A DNA stretch of 64,000 nt from Phytomonospora endophytica (GTDB lineage Bacteria > Actinomycetota > Actinomycetes > Mycobacteriales > Micromonosporaceae), in contig NZ_JACHGT010000009.1 of assembly GCF_014202425.1 (NCBI RefSeq), positions 186,001 to 250,000 of the forward strand, given 5' to 3'. The translations under genes and the position numbers were made by a program. Shown here in pieces: positions 16,385-26,083 of the stretch. Under the pieces are notes generated by a model, which was not told the DNA's origin, ran no database searches, and saw nothing but the letters and a program-made list of their open reading frames with translations. Each line of letters begins with the position of its first letter. The stretch's first letter is position 1.

Positions 16385-17017
16385 GTGACCCTGCGTAGCC
16401 CCGCTCGTCTCGTCGTCCTGATCTCCGGTTCCGGCACGAATCTCCAGGCGCTCATCGACGCCTGTGCCGACCCCGCCTACGGCGCGCGGGTCGTCGCGGT
16501 CGGAGCCGACCGGGGCGGCATCGCCGGGCTGACGCGCGCCGAGAAGGCAGGCATCCCGACCTTCGTCCACCGGGTCAAGGACTTCGCCGAGCGCGACGAC
16601 TGGAACGCCGCGGTGACCGCCGACGTCGCCGCCGCGAAACCCGACCTGGTCGTGTCGGCCGGCTTCCTCAAGATCCTCGGGGAGTCCTTCCTCGCCGAGT
16701 TCGGCGACCGCTACATCAACACCCACAACTCGCTGCTGCCGTCCTTCGCCGGCATGCACGGTCCCCGCGACGCCTTCGAGGCGGGCGTCAAACTCGCCGG
16801 GGCCACCCTCTTCTTCTGCGACGCGGGCATCGACACCGGCCCGATCATCGCGCAGGTGGCGGTGCCCGTCGTCGACGACGACACCGTGGACACGCTCACC
16901 GAACGCATCAAGGAGGCCGAGCGGCGGCAACTCGTCGACTGCGTCGGCCGGATGGTGCGCGACGGCTGGACCGTGACCGGACGCAAGGTAACCCTCGGAC
17001 AGAAGAGCGAGCAATGA
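16385..17017 (+). CDS. purN: Phosphoribosylglycinamide formyltransferase (GAR transformylase)
   Basis: 210 residues from GTG. Transfers formyl from 10-formyl-tetrahydrofolate to GAR in purine synthesis. It has [19 protein letters not shown] at the N-terminus, [10 protein letters not shown], catalytic Asn and His in [12 protein letters not shown] and the Asp in [14 protein letters not shown]. The usual HPSLLPSF reads HNSLLPSF, one unusual residue next to the catalytic His. It overlaps purH by four bases (ATGA), so the two are translationally coupled. Confidence 0.96.
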   Translation: MTLRSPARLVVLISGSGTNLQALIDACADPAYGARVVAVGADRGGIAGLTRAEKAGIPTFVHRVKDFAERDDWNAAVTADVAAAKPDLVVSAGFLKILGESFLAEFGDRYINTHNSLLPSFAGMHGPRDAFEAGVKLAGATLFFCDAGIDTGPIIAQVAVPVVDDDTVDTLTERIKEAERRQLVDCVGRMVRDGWTVTGRKVTLGQKSEQ

Positions 17018-18564
17018 GCGAAGCACGCAAACCCATCACCCGCGCGCTGGTCAGCGTCTACGACAAGACCGGCCTGGAAGACCTGGCCCGCGGCCTGCAC
17101 GCCGCCGGTGTGTCCATTGTGTCCACCGGATCGACGGCCTCGACGATCGAGTCCTTCGGCGTCCCGGTGACCCGGGTCGAGGAGCTGACCGGTTTCCCGG
17201 AGTGCCTCGACGGGCGCGTGAAGACGCTGCACCCGAAGGTGCACGCCGGGCTGCTGGCCGACCTTCGGCTCGACACACACCGCGCGCAACTGTCCGAACT
17301 GGACATCGAGCCCTTCGACCTGCTGGTGAGCAACCTCTATCCCTTCGCCGAGACGCTCGCCTCGGGCGCCTCGACCGACGAGATCATCGAGCAGATCGAC
17401 ATCGGCGGGCCCGCGATGGTGCGCTCGTCGGCGAAGAACCACGCCAACGTCGCCGTCGTGACCGAGCCTTCCGCCTACGGCGAGCTCCTCGCGGCCGTCG
17501 AGGCGGGCGGGTTCACCTTCGCCGACCGCCAGCGCCTGGCCGCGCGGGCCTTCGCGCACACCGCGACCTATGACGCGGCGGTCGGTTCGTGGCTGGCGCG
17601 GGAGACGAGCGAAGGGTTCCCGCCCTTCGTGGGGCAGGCGCTGTCGCTGTCGAAGACGCTGCGGTACGGGGAGAACCCGCACCAGCAGGCCGCGTTGTAC
17701 CACGATCCGCAGGCGGCGGCCGGGCTCGCGCAGGCCGAGCAGCTGGGCGGCAAGGAGATGTCGTACAACAACTACGTCGACGCCGACGCGGCGTGGCGGT
17801 CGGCCAACGACTTCGCCGACCCGTGCGTGGCGGTCATCAAGCACGCCAACCCGTGCGGGATCGCGGTGGGCGCCGACGTGGCCGAGGCACACCGGAAGGC
17901 GCACGCGTGCGACCCGGTGAGCGCCTACGGCGGTGTGATCGCGGTGAACCGCGAGGTGAGTCTTGAGCTCGCGGAACAGGTGAAGGGCATCTTCACCGAG
18001 GTGATCGTGGCGCCGTCCTTCGCCGACGAGGCCCTGGAGTCGCTGCGGAGCAGGAAGAACCTGCGGATCCTGCGGGCTCCGGCTTGGGCGCCGGCGCCGA
18101 TGGAGTTCAAGCAGGTCTCCGGTGGCGTGCTGGCGCAGGTCCCCGACCGCGTCGACGCCGACGGCGACGACCCCGCCAACTGGCGTCTGGCGACGGGCAC
18201 GCCCGCCGATGAGGAGACCCTCGCCGAGCTGGCCTTCGCGTGGCGCGCGATCCGTTCGGTGAAGTCGAACGCGATCCTGCTGGCCAAGGACGGCGCCACC
18301 GTCGGCGTCGGCATGGGTCAGGTCAACCGCGTCGACTCGGCGAAGCTGTCGGTGGAGCGCGCCGGTGACGACCGCGCCAAGGGGTCGGTCGCGGCCTCCG
18401 ACGCCTTCTTCCCCTTCGCCGACGGTCTTGAGGTGCTGCTCGCGGCGGGTGTGAAGGCCGTCGTGCAGCCCGGCGGCTCGATCCGCGACGAGGAGGTCGC
18501 CGCGGCCGCCGAGAAGGCGGGCGTGACGATGTACCTGACGGGCGCGCGGCACTTCTACCACTAG
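17014..18564 (+). CDS. purH: Bifunctional AICAR transformylase/IMP cyclohydrolase
   Basis: 516 residues, full length. The N-terminal MGS-like cyclohydrolase domain ([53 protein letters not shown]) is followed by the transformylase domain with KHANPCG (about residues 274-280) and [12 protein letters not shown] near the end. It performs the last two steps of IMP synthesis. Followed by an intrinsic terminator. Confidence 0.98.
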   Translation: MSEARKPITRALVSVYDKTGLEDLARGLHAAGVSIVSTGSTASTIESFGVPVTRVEELTGFPECLDGRVKTLHPKVHAGLLADLRLDTHRAQLSELDIEPFDLLVSNLYPFAETLASGASTDEIIEQIDIGGPAMVRSSAKNHANVAVVTEPSAYGELLAAVEAGGFTFADRQRLAARAFAHTATYDAAVGSWLARETSEGFPPFVGQALSLSKTLRYGENPHQQAALYHDPQAAAGLAQAEQLGGKEMSYNNYVDADAAWRSANDFADPCVAVIKHANPCGIAVGADVAEAHRKAHACDPVSAYGGVIAVNREVSLELAEQVKGIFTEVIVAPSFADEALESLRSRKNLRILRAPAWAPAPMEFKQVSGGVLAQVPDRVDADGDDPANWRLATGTPADEETLAELAFAWRAIRSVKSNAILLAKDGATVGVGMGQVNRVDSAKLSVERAGDDRAKGSVAASDAFFPFADGLEVLLAAGVKAVVQPGGSIRDEEVAAAAEKAGVTMYLTGARHFYH

Positions 18565-18597
18565 GACGAGACGACGACGGCGACGTCGTCGCCGAAG

Positions 18598-18628
18598 ACC
18601 GCCCCGCGCGTGAGTGCGGGGCGGTTTT
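18598..18628 (+). terminator. purNH intrinsic terminator
   Basis: ACCGCCCCGC (18598-18607) pairs with GCGGGGCGGT (18616-18625) around an 8-base loop and runs into TTT, 34 bases past the purH stop. Confidence 0.9.
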
Positions 18629-18756
18629 GGTGAGGGCGTCCCGCCACTCCCCCGACCCCCCAAGGTCCGCATATCGACACATTCAAGTCGTTGACACCGC
18701 GTGCCACTCCCCCGACCATGGGATCACCCCCGTTCCCCGATCCCCCGGGAGTCACC

Positions 18757-19428
18757 GTGTCCAAGCTCTTAACCCGGACGACCCTCCTCCTCGCGGCCCT
18801 CCTCGCCGCCTCCACCCTCTCCGCTCTCGCCTACCCGGCACCGGCGCAAGCGGCGACCTACTCTGCTCCGCTGCGCACCGCCGTGGCGAACCTGACCGTC
18901 GCCTCGGAGATCCGCACCGGCTACGACCGCGACCTCTTCCAGCACTGGATCGACGCCGACGGCGACGGCTGCAACACCCGCTACGAGGTCCTCATCGCCG
19001 AGGCGACGACGGCTCCCAGCGTCGGTTCCGGCTGCACCCTCACCGGTGGCCGCTGGTTCTCCTACTACGACGGCGCGAGCTGGACCCAGCCCGCCGACCT
19101 CGACATCGACCACTTCGTGCCGCTGGCGGAGTCCTGGGACTCCGGTTCCCGCAACTGGACCGCGACGCAGCGCCGGAACTTCGCCAACGACCTGGGCGAC
19201 TCCCGTTCGCTGATCGCCGTCACCGACAACGTCAACCAGGCCAAGGGCGACAAGGACCCGCGCGAATGGCTGCCGTCGGTGACCAGCGTCCGCTGCCGGT
19301 ACATCACCGAGTGGGTCGCGGTGAAGACCCGCTGGCGCCTCACCGTCGACAGCGCCGAGAAGAGCACGCTGACCTCGCTGGCCGGCGGCTGCACGAACGT
19401 GACCGTCACGGTCACCTACGCGATCTAG
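18757..19428 (+). CDS. Secreted HNH-family nuclease (DUF1524-like)
   Basis: 223 residues from GTG 18757, preceded by GGGAG. A Sec signal peptide (LLLAALLAASTLSALAYPAPAQA) is cleaved after about residue 30. The mature domain has the GmrSD/DUF1524-type HNH core: DIDHFVPLAESWDSGS, then RRNFANDLGDSRSLIAVTDNVNQAKGDKDP, with the His of DIDH and the Asn/Lys of NQAKGDKDP as active-site residues. Homologues are common secreted DNases of actinomycetes, probably for nutrient scavenging. Four Cys (DGCN, GSGCT, VRCR, GGCT) could make two disulfides. Monocistronic. Confidence 0.85.
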   Translation: MSKLLTRTTLLLAALLAASTLSALAYPAPAQAATYSAPLRTAVANLTVASEIRTGYDRDLFQHWIDADGDGCNTRYEVLIAEATTAPSVGSGCTLTGGRWFSYYDGASWTQPADLDIDHFVPLAESWDSGSRNWTATQRRNFANDLGDSRSLIAVTDNVNQAKGDKDPREWLPSVTSVRCRYITEWVAVKTRWRLTVDSAEKSTLTSLAGGCTNVTVTVTYAI

Positions 19429-19495
19429 ATGCGAGTGGGTGATGGGACCGCCGTGCCCTGACGGGCCCATCACCCCCGTTCACCCGCACCCCGAC

Positions 19496-19945
19496 TTACT
19501 CGCGGGTGAAGTCCATGACCCAGTTGAGCTCCCAGTTCGCGCCCTCGTCGGCGGAGAAGGACTGCTCCCAGCGGAAGGCGTCGGCGTTCTCCCCGGTCCA
19601 GGAGTTGCGGACCAGGACCGTCCGTCCGTTGTGGACGGTCTCGCCGCGGAACTCGCCGTCACCGCCGCTCACCTCGCCCACCACCGGTTCGGTGAGGATC
19701 CCGTCGCGGCCGTCGACCCAGTACAGCGACCACTCGCCGCTCTTCCTGTCCTGGAAGCCGACGGTCATCCCGGTGACGCCCTTGCTCGGGAAGTCCATCT
19801 CGTCGACCATCCCGACGCCGTCGAGCAGCAGCCGGCAGACCGACGTGCCCTCGAACTCGTCCCACTCGGTGTCGCCCGCGAGCCAGGTCTTCAGGCGCCG
19901 GTTGGCAACCTTCCAGGACCCGACGAAAAAGTCGAAATCGTTCAT
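19496..19945 (-). CDS. DUF1579-like hypothetical protein
   Basis: 149 residues. FFVGSWKVANRRL at the start, followed by predicted beta strands (EWSLYWVDGRDG, FRGETVHNGRTVLVRNSWT, FRWEQSFSADEGANWELNWVMDF), resembles the lipocalin-like DUF1579 group. There is no signal peptide and no known reaction. It is divergent from the WYL regulator 60 bp away, which may control it. Confidence 0.65.
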   Translation of the reverse strand: MNDFDFFVGSWKVANRRLKTWLAGDTEWDEFEGTSVCRLLLDGVGMVDEMDFPSKGVTGMTVGFQDRKSGEWSLYWVDGRDGILTEPVVGEVSGGDGEFRGETVHNGRTVLVRNSWTGENADAFRWEQSFSADEGANWELNWVMDFTRE

Positions 19946-19971
19946 GCCCGAAACCTAGAACGGGTCCGCTG

Positions 19972-19994
19972 ACATCTCTTGGCAGTGAAGATGT
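19972..19994. promoter_or_regulatory. Candidate operator between DUF1579-like gene and WYL regulator
   Basis: Inverted repeat ACATCT-N11-AGATGT in the 60-bp divergent gap, 12 bases before the regulator start. Probably the binding site of the WYL regulator, by position. Confidence 0.5.
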
Positions 19995-20005
19995 AAAGCT
20001 TCGGC

Positions 20006-20977
20006 ATGCGCGCCGGCCGACTGCTCTCCACCCTCCTCGTCCTCCAGACGAGGGGCCGCCGGACCGCGCGGCAGCTCGCCGACGAGCTGGAGGTCTCGGT
20101 CCGCACGGTCTACCGCGACATCGCCGCCCTCCAGGCCAACGGCGTCCCGGTCCTCGGCGACGCCGGGCACGACGGCGGCTACCGGCTGCCCGACGGCTAC
20201 CGCACCGAACTCACCGGCCTGACCGCCGACGAGGCCGGGACCCTCTTCCTCACCGGGCTCCCCGGCCCCGCCGCCGCCCTCGGACTCGGAGGGCTCGCCG
20301 CCGCGACGACGCTGAAACTCATGGCCGCCCTCCCCGAAGGCCTGCGCGAACAGGCGACGCGCGTCCGCGACAGGTTCCACGTCGACACGCCCGACTGGTA
20401 CGGAACCGCCGACGACACCCCGCACCTGAGCGCGATCGCGCGCGCCGCATGGGAAGCGCGGCGGATCGAGGTCCGCTACCGGCGCTGGGCCAGCCCGCGC
20501 GAGGTCGACCGGACCCTCGACCCCTACGGTCTCGTCCTCAAAGGCGGGCACTGGTACCTCGTCGCCGCCGACCGCGGCGACCCGCGCACCTACCGCGTGT
20601 CCCGGGTCCTCGCCATGTCCCCGACCGGTGAGGTCTTCCAGCGCCCACGGGACTTCGACCTGGCCGCCCACTGGCGCGACTACCTCGCCGAGTTCGACGC
20701 CCGCCGCGTCCGCGGCGAGATGACGATCCGCCTGTCCCCGACCGGCTTGGAGATGCTCACCGACCTGCTCGACGGCGCCAGCGCCCGTGCCGTCGCGGAG
20801 ACCGGCGTCGCCGGCCCGGACGGGTGGGTGACCGCACGGATCCCCTACGAGAGCGTGGAGCACACGACGAGCCTCGTGCTGCGCTTCGGCGAGGACGCCG
20901 AGTTGCTGGAGCCGGGGTGGATGCGGGAGAGGCTGGCGGCGAGCGCGCGGGCGATCGCGGGGAAGTACGCGCCCTAG
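20006..20977 (+). CDS. YafY-type transcriptional regulator (HTH + WYL domains)
   Basis: 323 residues. An N-terminal DeoR-like HTH (RQLADELEVSVRTVYRDIAAL, about residues 20-40) is followed by a WYL domain (REVDRTLDPYGLVLKGGHWYLVAAD, TYRVSRVL) and a WCX-type C-terminal extension with ending VLRFGEDAELLEP. WYL domains bind nucleic acids or small ligands. It probably controls the divergent lipocalin-like gene. Confidence 0.9.
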   Translation: MRAGRLLSTLLVLQTRGRRTARQLADELEVSVRTVYRDIAALQANGVPVLGDAGHDGGYRLPDGYRTELTGLTADEAGTLFLTGLPGPAAALGLGGLAAATTLKLMAALPEGLREQATRVRDRFHVDTPDWYGTADDTPHLSAIARAAWEARRIEVRYRRWASPREVDRTLDPYGLVLKGGHWYLVAADRGDPRTYRVSRVLAMSPTGEVFQRPRDFDLAAHWRDYLAEFDARRVRGEMTIRLSPTGLEMLTDLLDGASARAVAETGVAGPDGWVTARIPYESVEHTTSLVLRFGEDAELLEPGWMRERLAASARAIAGKYAP

Positions 20978-21401
20978 GTGGATTGCACGTTCGGGGGATC
21001 CCGGGACTTTTTCATGTGCGGATTTCCCACCCGGGTTTTCTCGCGCGGGACCCCTCCGGGACCTGTGCTGACTGGAGACATGGCCCGATCGGGCCGAGAA
21101 TTCGCGACGGATCCGGACGCTCGCGGACGATCCCGCGACCCCGAGAGTCATCGGATCCGCCGTGCGGGGGTGCCGGACCTGCCCAAACCGATCGATCGCC
21201 CAGATCGACCCGAAAGCGAAGACCGTTCTCCCGCAACGCTTTCCGCGTCCTTCCCGGACGGCGTGCTCAATCACCGCGGTCTCCGGCCGTGATCCGCGAG
21301 GGCCTCGAACCGTCCGGGCGCGATTTGCCGACGGCCCGTGTCGACGGTCACGCTGTGGCTCGCCGCGAAGGTCGCGGCCTTGTGCACAAGAGGCGGTTCA
21401 C
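20978..21401. other. 424-bp intergenic stretch with no convincing gene
   Basis: Small open frames here have unnatural Arg/Pro/Asp-rich translations and no ribosome binding sites. One perfect palindrome, GGCCCGATCGGGCC, is at 21082-21095. I see no RNA gene. The last 15 bases carry the ribosome binding site of the next small gene. Confidence 0.4.
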
Positions 21402-21623
21402 TTGTTCGGGAATCCATCGCGACGTCGCCGGGTCTGCCTTCCGGAGGGCCCGGCGAGCGCGGAGTGGCGCGCTGGGGCGCCCTCCGTCCTGGTCATCGTG
21501 ATCACGTTCGCCGTCGCCGTGGCGCTCACCGCGGCCGGTCACGATCTCCAGACGGTCGCCGCCACCACCGTCGTACTGCTCGGAGCCGGTGTGTCCGCCG
21601 CCCGGCGGCTGCGCTCCAGGTAG
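21402..21623 (+). CDS. Small two-helix membrane protein, TTG start
   Basis: 73 residues. TTG at 21402 is proposed because AAGAGGCGG lies 6-14 bases upstream and no ATG or GTG fits. A basic/Pro-rich first 30 residues is followed by SVLVIVITFAVAVALTAAG and TVAATTVVLLGAGVSAARRL, likely one or two membrane segments. It ends four bases before the GTG of the HTH/Sel1 regulator, so translation is probably coupled. Function unknown; it could be a membrane partner for that regulator. Confidence 0.5.
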   Translation: MFGNPSRRRRVCLPEGPASAEWRAGAPSVLVIVITFAVAVALTAAGHDLQTVAATTVVLLGAGVSAARRLRSR

Positions 21624-21627
21624 TCCC

Positions 21628-22698
21628 GTGCCCAGGCCGGCCGGCGGTCCCGGCGCGGAGTTCGGCGCACACCTGCGTCGGCTCCGCGTCAACAAGGGCC
21701 TGACCCAGGAACAGCTGGGGAAGTACGTGCACTATTCGAAGAGCCAGATCTCGCACGTCGAGTGCGGGGACCGGCTTCCCGTCGAGGCGGTGGCGCTCGG
21801 TCTCGACAGGGTCCTGGACGGACGCGGCCGGCTGCTCGCGGCTTGGCACGAGGCCCGGCCGGGGAGAGGCTCCCGTCCGCCGGCGGTGCGGCCGTGCTCA
21901 TCGGAGCAGCCCGAAACGCCCGAGGTGACCGACACGGTCTCCTTCGCCGCCGCACTTCAGCATCTGAAGCTCGCCGCCGGGGTGTCCTACGGTGACCTCG
22001 CGAAGCACAGCGGGCTGCCGAAGGCGACTCTCCACGACCTGTGCCGAGGCAAGCGCGCGAGTCCGCCGTCCACCCACACGGTGACGGCGTTCCTGGTCGC
22101 CGTCGGTGTCACGGGGGAGGACCTCGCCGGGTGGCTCGACACGCTGGCCCGTATCCGGGTCCCGGCCTGGGGCCGGGATCGGCTCCGCCGCGGTGCCGAG
22201 AGCGGCGACCCCGCCGCGATGCACCGCTACGCCGAACACCTGCGCGAGATCGGTGAGACCGCCGGGGCCGAGCGCTGGCGGCGCTCGGCCGCCGAGGCGG
22301 GGTCCGTCGAGGCGATGATCGAGCTGGGGACCGCCCACCGCAGGGCCGCGGAACTGGACGCGGCGGCGTCCTGGTGGCTGCGCGCGGCCTCGGCGGGTGA
22401 TGCCACGGCGATGAACTACCTCGCGCTGCTGGCGGCCAACCGAGACGACGCGCAGCTGGCCGAGCACTGGTATCGGGCGTCGGCCGAGGCGGGAAGCGTG
22501 GAGGCCATGCACAATCTGGCCCTCATCCTCGACGATCGCAACGAACCGGAGGCGGCCGAGCGGTGGTATCTGATGGCCGCGCGGGCGGGCGATGACGGCG
22601 CCATGGAGAACCTCGCCGCCATCTACCGTGCCCGCGGCGACCTGCCGAAGGCGGGAATCATGAAGAGCCTGGCGCAACGGCGCCGGGCCGAGGGGTGA
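21628..22698 (+). CDS. Double-HTH regulator with Sel1-like repeats
   Basis: 356 residues from GTG 21628. The first helix-turn-helix (HLRRLRVNKGLTQEQLGKYV, then SKSQISHVECGDRLP) is an XRE type; a second HTH (GVSYGDLAKHSGLPKATLHDLC) is at about residues 112-135. The C-terminal half is a run of Sel1/TPR-like helical repeats with the pattern AxxGDxxAMxxLAxL (GDPAAMHRYAEHL, GSVEAMIELGTAH, GDATAMNYLALL, GSVEAMHNLALIL, GDDGAMENLAAIY), spaced about 34-36 residues. This is a common actinomycete signal-protein plan; the target is unknown. Convergent with the beta-mannosidase gene. Confidence 0.8.
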   Translation: MPRPAGGPGAEFGAHLRRLRVNKGLTQEQLGKYVHYSKSQISHVECGDRLPVEAVALGLDRVLDGRGRLLAAWHEARPGRGSRPPAVRPCSSEQPETPEVTDTVSFAAALQHLKLAAGVSYGDLAKHSGLPKATLHDLCRGKRASPPSTHTVTAFLVAVGVTGEDLAGWLDTLARIRVPAWGRDRLRRGAESGDPAAMHRYAEHLREIGETAGAERWRRSAAEAGSVEAMIELGTAHRRAAELDAAASWWLRAASAGDATAMNYLALLAANRDDAQLAEHWYRASAEAGSVEAMHNLALILDDRNEPEAAERWYLMAARAGDDGAMENLAAIYRARGDLPKAGIMKSLAQRRRAEG

Positions 22699-22700
22699 GC

Positions 22701-22725
22701 GCGGGGATCCGTTCGGGATCCCCGC
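22701..22725. terminator. Bidirectional terminator
   Basis: GCGGGGATCC (22701-22710) and GGATCCCCGC (22716-22725) form a 10-bp stem with loop GTTCG between two convergent genes. Confidence 0.8.
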
Positions 22726-22731
22726 ACCGCC

Positions 22732-25167
22732 TCACCTCCGCGTGTCGTTCACGCACCGCAGCACCGGAGCCGCCGTGAACGCCCCGGCGTCGAGCCCTTC
22801 CGGCCCGGACACGGTGAAGGTCACCGACTCCCCCGGCAGCAACGTGACCAGGGCTTTGTCCACTGTGGCCGCCGGGTCGACGCGGTCGGGGAACAGCGTG
22901 AGGTCCCGCAGCAGGGACCTCGCCGTGACGCGCACGGCGTAGCCGCCGGTCATCGGCTCGGCGACGGCCTCGAAGTCGGCCTCCGGGTAGGCCAGATCCC
23001 TGTCCCGGCCGAAGAACCACCACGCCCGGCGCCCGTCGGCCTCGGCGAGCAGGAGTTCGGCGCGGTCGTAGTCGGGTGTCGTGAGTTCGGCCGGTAGGTC
23101 GACGCGGGCCGAGCCGTGGGCTTCGGCGTCGAGGGTCGCGCTGTGTTTGGCCAGGACGCGCCCGTCGAAGGACAGCCGCGTCACCTCGACCGGACCGTGC
23201 CATTCCGCGCCGGAATCGTTGAGGGCGAACAGGACCGGGACGCCGTCGCGCTCCCGCAAGGTCAGCAGCCGGTCGGCGTAGACGTCGCGGAGGGCGTACC
23301 AGAGCGGCTTGCGGCGGCCGTCGCCGTCGATCGCCGCCCAGGACGTGACCGGCCAGCAGTCGTTGAGCTGCCACATGATCGTTCCCGTGCAGACCGGGCG
23401 CAGGGAACGGAAGTGGGAGATGCCCAGCGACAGCGCGCGCGCCTGGTTGAGCTGGGTGAGCCAGTGCCAGTCGTCGAAGTCGGCCGGTTCGCCGAAGTGG
23501 GCGTCGAGTCCGCGCTTCAGCTTCAGGTCGCCGTCGGCGGCCTTCTGGTGGTGGGCCATGCCGGGCGAGTCGGGCGCCAGCGTCTCGTCCGACAGGGCAC
23601 GGCGGAGCGTCGCGTACGCCGGTGGCGCCTGGTAGCCGAACTCGGCGGCGAAACGCGGGGTGTAGGTCAGATAGTGGGTGTAGTCATGGGTGTTCCACAC
23701 GTCCCAGATGTGCATGTTGCCGTGCGCGGGATCGTTGGGGTGCAGGTCGTCCGAGCCCGACCAGGGACTGCCGGGCCAGTAGGGCCGCGCCGGATCCAGT
23801 TCCTCCACAATGGACGGCAGGGTCTCGAAGTAGTACCCGGCGCCCCAGGTCCGCTCGCCCAGCTCGTCCTTCCAGCCCCAGTCCTCATGGCCCCAGATGT
23901 TCTCGTTGTTCCCGGTCCACAGCACCAGACTGGGGTGCGAGGCGAGCCGAACAACGTTGTCGCGGGCCTCGGCCTCGACGTGCCCGGCGATCGGCTCCTC
24001 CTCCGGGTAGGCCGCGCAGGCGAAGAGGAAGTCCTGTCCCACCAGCAGTCCCAGCTCGTCGGCGAGCTCGTAGAAGTCCTCCGACTCGTAGATCCCGCCG
24101 CCCCAGACGCGCAGGAAGTTGACGTTGGCGTCGACGGCCTGGGCGAAACGCCCGGCGAGGCGTTCGCGGGTGATGCCGGCGACGAAGACGTCGTCGGGGA
24201 TCCAGTTGACTCCGCGAACCCAGATGGGGCGGCCGTTGATCTCGACGGTGTAGCGCCGGCCGTGCTCGTCGGGGGCGGTGTCGAGGCGCACGGTCCGGAA
24301 ACCGACGCGGCGGGACCAGGTGTCGTGGACGGTGCCGTCGGCGCCGAGCAGTTCGACGTCGAGCTCGTAGAGGGGCTGGGCGCCGTAGCCGCGCGGCCAC
24401 CACAGCTCGGGCTCGGGCACACCGAGTTCGACGGTGAACTCGCCGTCGGCGACGGGTACCTCCACGCGCTGACCGGCGATCCGGGCGGCGACGGTGAGCG
24501 GTCCGGCGGTGCCGCCGTCGGCGATGACGTGCACCCGGACCTTGCCGACGCCGTCCTCGACGGTCACCAGTGGACGGACGCGCGCCAGCCGCGCGGTCCA
24601 CTCGTGCAGGCCGATGGGCCGCCAGATGCCCGCGGTGACCAGGGTCGGGCCCCAGTCCCAGCCGAAGTTGCAGGCGTTCTTGCGGATGAAGCCGAAGGGC
24701 TCGGGGTAGGCGTTGGGCCGGTCGCCGAGGAAGTCGCGGGTGCGTTCGGCGTAGCCGTAGGCGGAGTCGAAGCGCACGGCCAGCCGGTTCTCCCCTTCCC
24801 GCAGCAGGTGGCGGACCGGGAAACGGTGCGCCACGTGCATGTTGGAGGTGCGGCCGGCCTCGACGTCGTTGACGGTGATCGTGGCGACGGTGTCGAGTCC
24901 TTCGCACACCAGGTCGGTGCCGGTGTCCGTGCCGGGCGACCAGTCGAAGGCGGTCTCGTAGACCCAGCCCGCGCGGCCGATCCAGGCCAGGTGCGTCTCG
25001 TTGTCGTCGAGGTACGGGTCGTCGATCAGCCCGGCGGCGAGCAGATCGGTGTGCACGCAGCCGGGAACGGTCGCGGGCACCGTCGCGGGGGCGACGTTCT
25101 CCGGCACCGGCGAACCGAGGGCGGCGGTCAGCCGCCATCCGGTGTGCAACGGGGTGTGCTGGCTCAA
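22732..25167 (-). CDS. GH2 beta-mannosidase
   Basis: 811 residues, cytoplasmic (no signal). The N-terminal sugar-binding domain includes GWVYETAFDW and FDSAYGYAERTRDFLGDRPN, and RKNACNFGWDWGP is a hallmark of beta-mannosidases. The TIM barrel has RVWGGGIYESEDFYELADEL, the acid/base Glu in VLWTGNNENIWG and the nucleophile Glu in RFAAEFGYQAPP. It would release mannose from beta-mannosides imported by the adjacent transporter. It is the last gene of the minus-strand sugar operon, 22 bp after the second permease. Confidence 0.9.
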   Translation of the reverse strand: MSQHTPLHTGWRLTAALGSPVPENVAPATVPATVPGCVHTDLLAAGLIDDPYLDDNETHLAWIGRAGWVYETAFDWSPGTDTGTDLVCEGLDTVATITVNDVEAGRTSNMHVAHRFPVRHLLREGENRLAVRFDSAYGYAERTRDFLGDRPNAYPEPFGFIRKNACNFGWDWGPTLVTAGIWRPIGLHEWTARLARVRPLVTVEDGVGKVRVHVIADGGTAGPLTVAARIAGQRVEVPVADGEFTVELGVPEPELWWPRGYGAQPLYELDVELLGADGTVHDTWSRRVGFRTVRLDTAPDEHGRRYTVEINGRPIWVRGVNWIPDDVFVAGITRERLAGRFAQAVDANVNFLRVWGGGIYESEDFYELADELGLLVGQDFLFACAAYPEEEPIAGHVEAEARDNVVRLASHPSLVLWTGNNENIWGHEDWGWKDELGERTWGAGYYFETLPSIVEELDPARPYWPGSPWSGSDDLHPNDPAHGNMHIWDVWNTHDYTHYLTYTPRFAAEFGYQAPPAYATLRRALSDETLAPDSPGMAHHQKAADGDLKLKRGLDAHFGEPADFDDWHWLTQLNQARALSLGISHFRSLRPVCTGTIMWQLNDCWPVTSWAAIDGDGRRKPLWYALRDVYADRLLTLRERDGVPVLFALNDSGAEWHGPVEVTRLSFDGRVLAKHSATLDAEAHGSARVDLPAELTTPDYDRAELLLAEADGRRAWWFFGRDRDLAYPEADFEAVAEPMTGGYAVRVTARSLLRDLTLFPDRVDPAATVDKALVTLLPGESVTFTVSGPEGLDAGAFTAAPVLRCVNDTRR

Positions 25168-25189
25168 TGGATCTCCTTGGCTATGGTCG

Positions 25190-26083
25190 TCAACCTTTGA
25201 TACCCGACAGCGTGATGCCCTTGGTGAAGTGCTTCTGGAACACGAAGAAGAAGATCACAGTCGGGAGCGAAGTGAGCAGTGAGGCGGCCATGACGACGCC
25301 CATGCCCTGCGGGTTCTGCGCGACCGAGGTGCTCAGTCTCGACAGCGCGACGGGCAGGTTGGCGAAGGAGTCGTCGTTGATGATGATCAGCGGCCACAGG
25401 AAGTTGTTCCACTCGGCGAGCGCGATGAAGATCGCCATGGCGGCCAGTGCGGGCCGCAGGAGGGGCAGCACGATGCGCCACCAGATGCGGAACTCGCCGG
25501 CTCCGTCGACGCGTCCGGCGTGCACGAGTTCGTCGGGGATGGAGCGCATGTACTGCACGAGGAAGAACAGTACGAAGGCCTTGGCGAGGGCGGGCACGAT
25601 GTAGCCCTGGTAGGAGTCGAGCCAGCCGAGGTTGCGCACGATGAGGTAGTTCGGGATGAGGCTGACCTGCCAGGGGACCATCATCGAGGCGAGGACGACG
25701 AGGAAGATGATCCGGCGGCCCCTGATCTCCAGTTTGGTGAGCGCGTAGGCGGCCATGGCGGCCAGCAGTAGTGAGCCGATGGTGACGGCGGTGGTGACGA
25801 ACAGCGAGTTGGCCATGAAGCGGAAGTAACCGCCGGGGAGTTCGGGCCAGCGCTGGAAGAGGCCGGCGACGTGGCCCGCGATCTGTTTCCCGGGTGTCCA
25901 GGACGGGTCGTGGAAGTTGTCGAAGGACGGGTCGGCGGGCAGGAAGCTCGGTGGGTTGCGGCTGAGTTCGGGGACCGGTTTGAAGGCGCCGATGACCATC
26001 CACCAGAAGGGGGCGAGCATGGTCACGGCGAGCAGGTAGAGGGGGACGCGGGCGATGGCGGCCCAGGGGAGGCGTCGGCTCAT
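25190..26083 (-). CDS. Carbohydrate ABC transporter permease (MalG/UgpE type)
   Basis: 297 residues with six membrane helices. The EAA loop is visible as HAGRVDGAGEFRIWWRIVLPLLRPAL near residue 195. It ends HFTKGITLSGIKG, the typical CUT1 inner permease tail. Its start overlaps the upstream permease stop (TGATG). Belongs to the mannoside uptake operon. Confidence 0.93.
   Translation of the reverse strand: MSRRLPWAAIARVPLYLLAVTMLAPFWWMVIGAFKPVPELSRNPPSFLPADPSFDNFHDPSWTPGKQIAGHVAGLFQRWPELPGGYFRFMANSLFVTTAVTIGSLLLAAMAAYALTKLEIRGRRIIFLVVLASMMVPWQVSLIPNYLIVRNLGWLDSYQGYIVPALAKAFVLFFLVQYMRSIPDELVHAGRVDGAGEFRIWWRIVLPLLRPALAAMAIFIALAEWNNFLWPLIIINDDSFANLPVALSRLSTSVAQNPQGMGVVMAASLLTSLPTVIFFFVFQKHFTKGITLSGIKG

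Noticed and set aside
21082..21095. GGCCCGATCGGGCC as a terminator
   Set aside because: No loop and no position relative to a stop codon that fits; short GC palindromes are expected by chance at this base composition.
20978..21292. Hypothetical 104-aa protein starting right after the WYL regulator
   Set aside because: No ribosome binding site, unnatural Arg/Pro/Asp composition, no recognisable fold.
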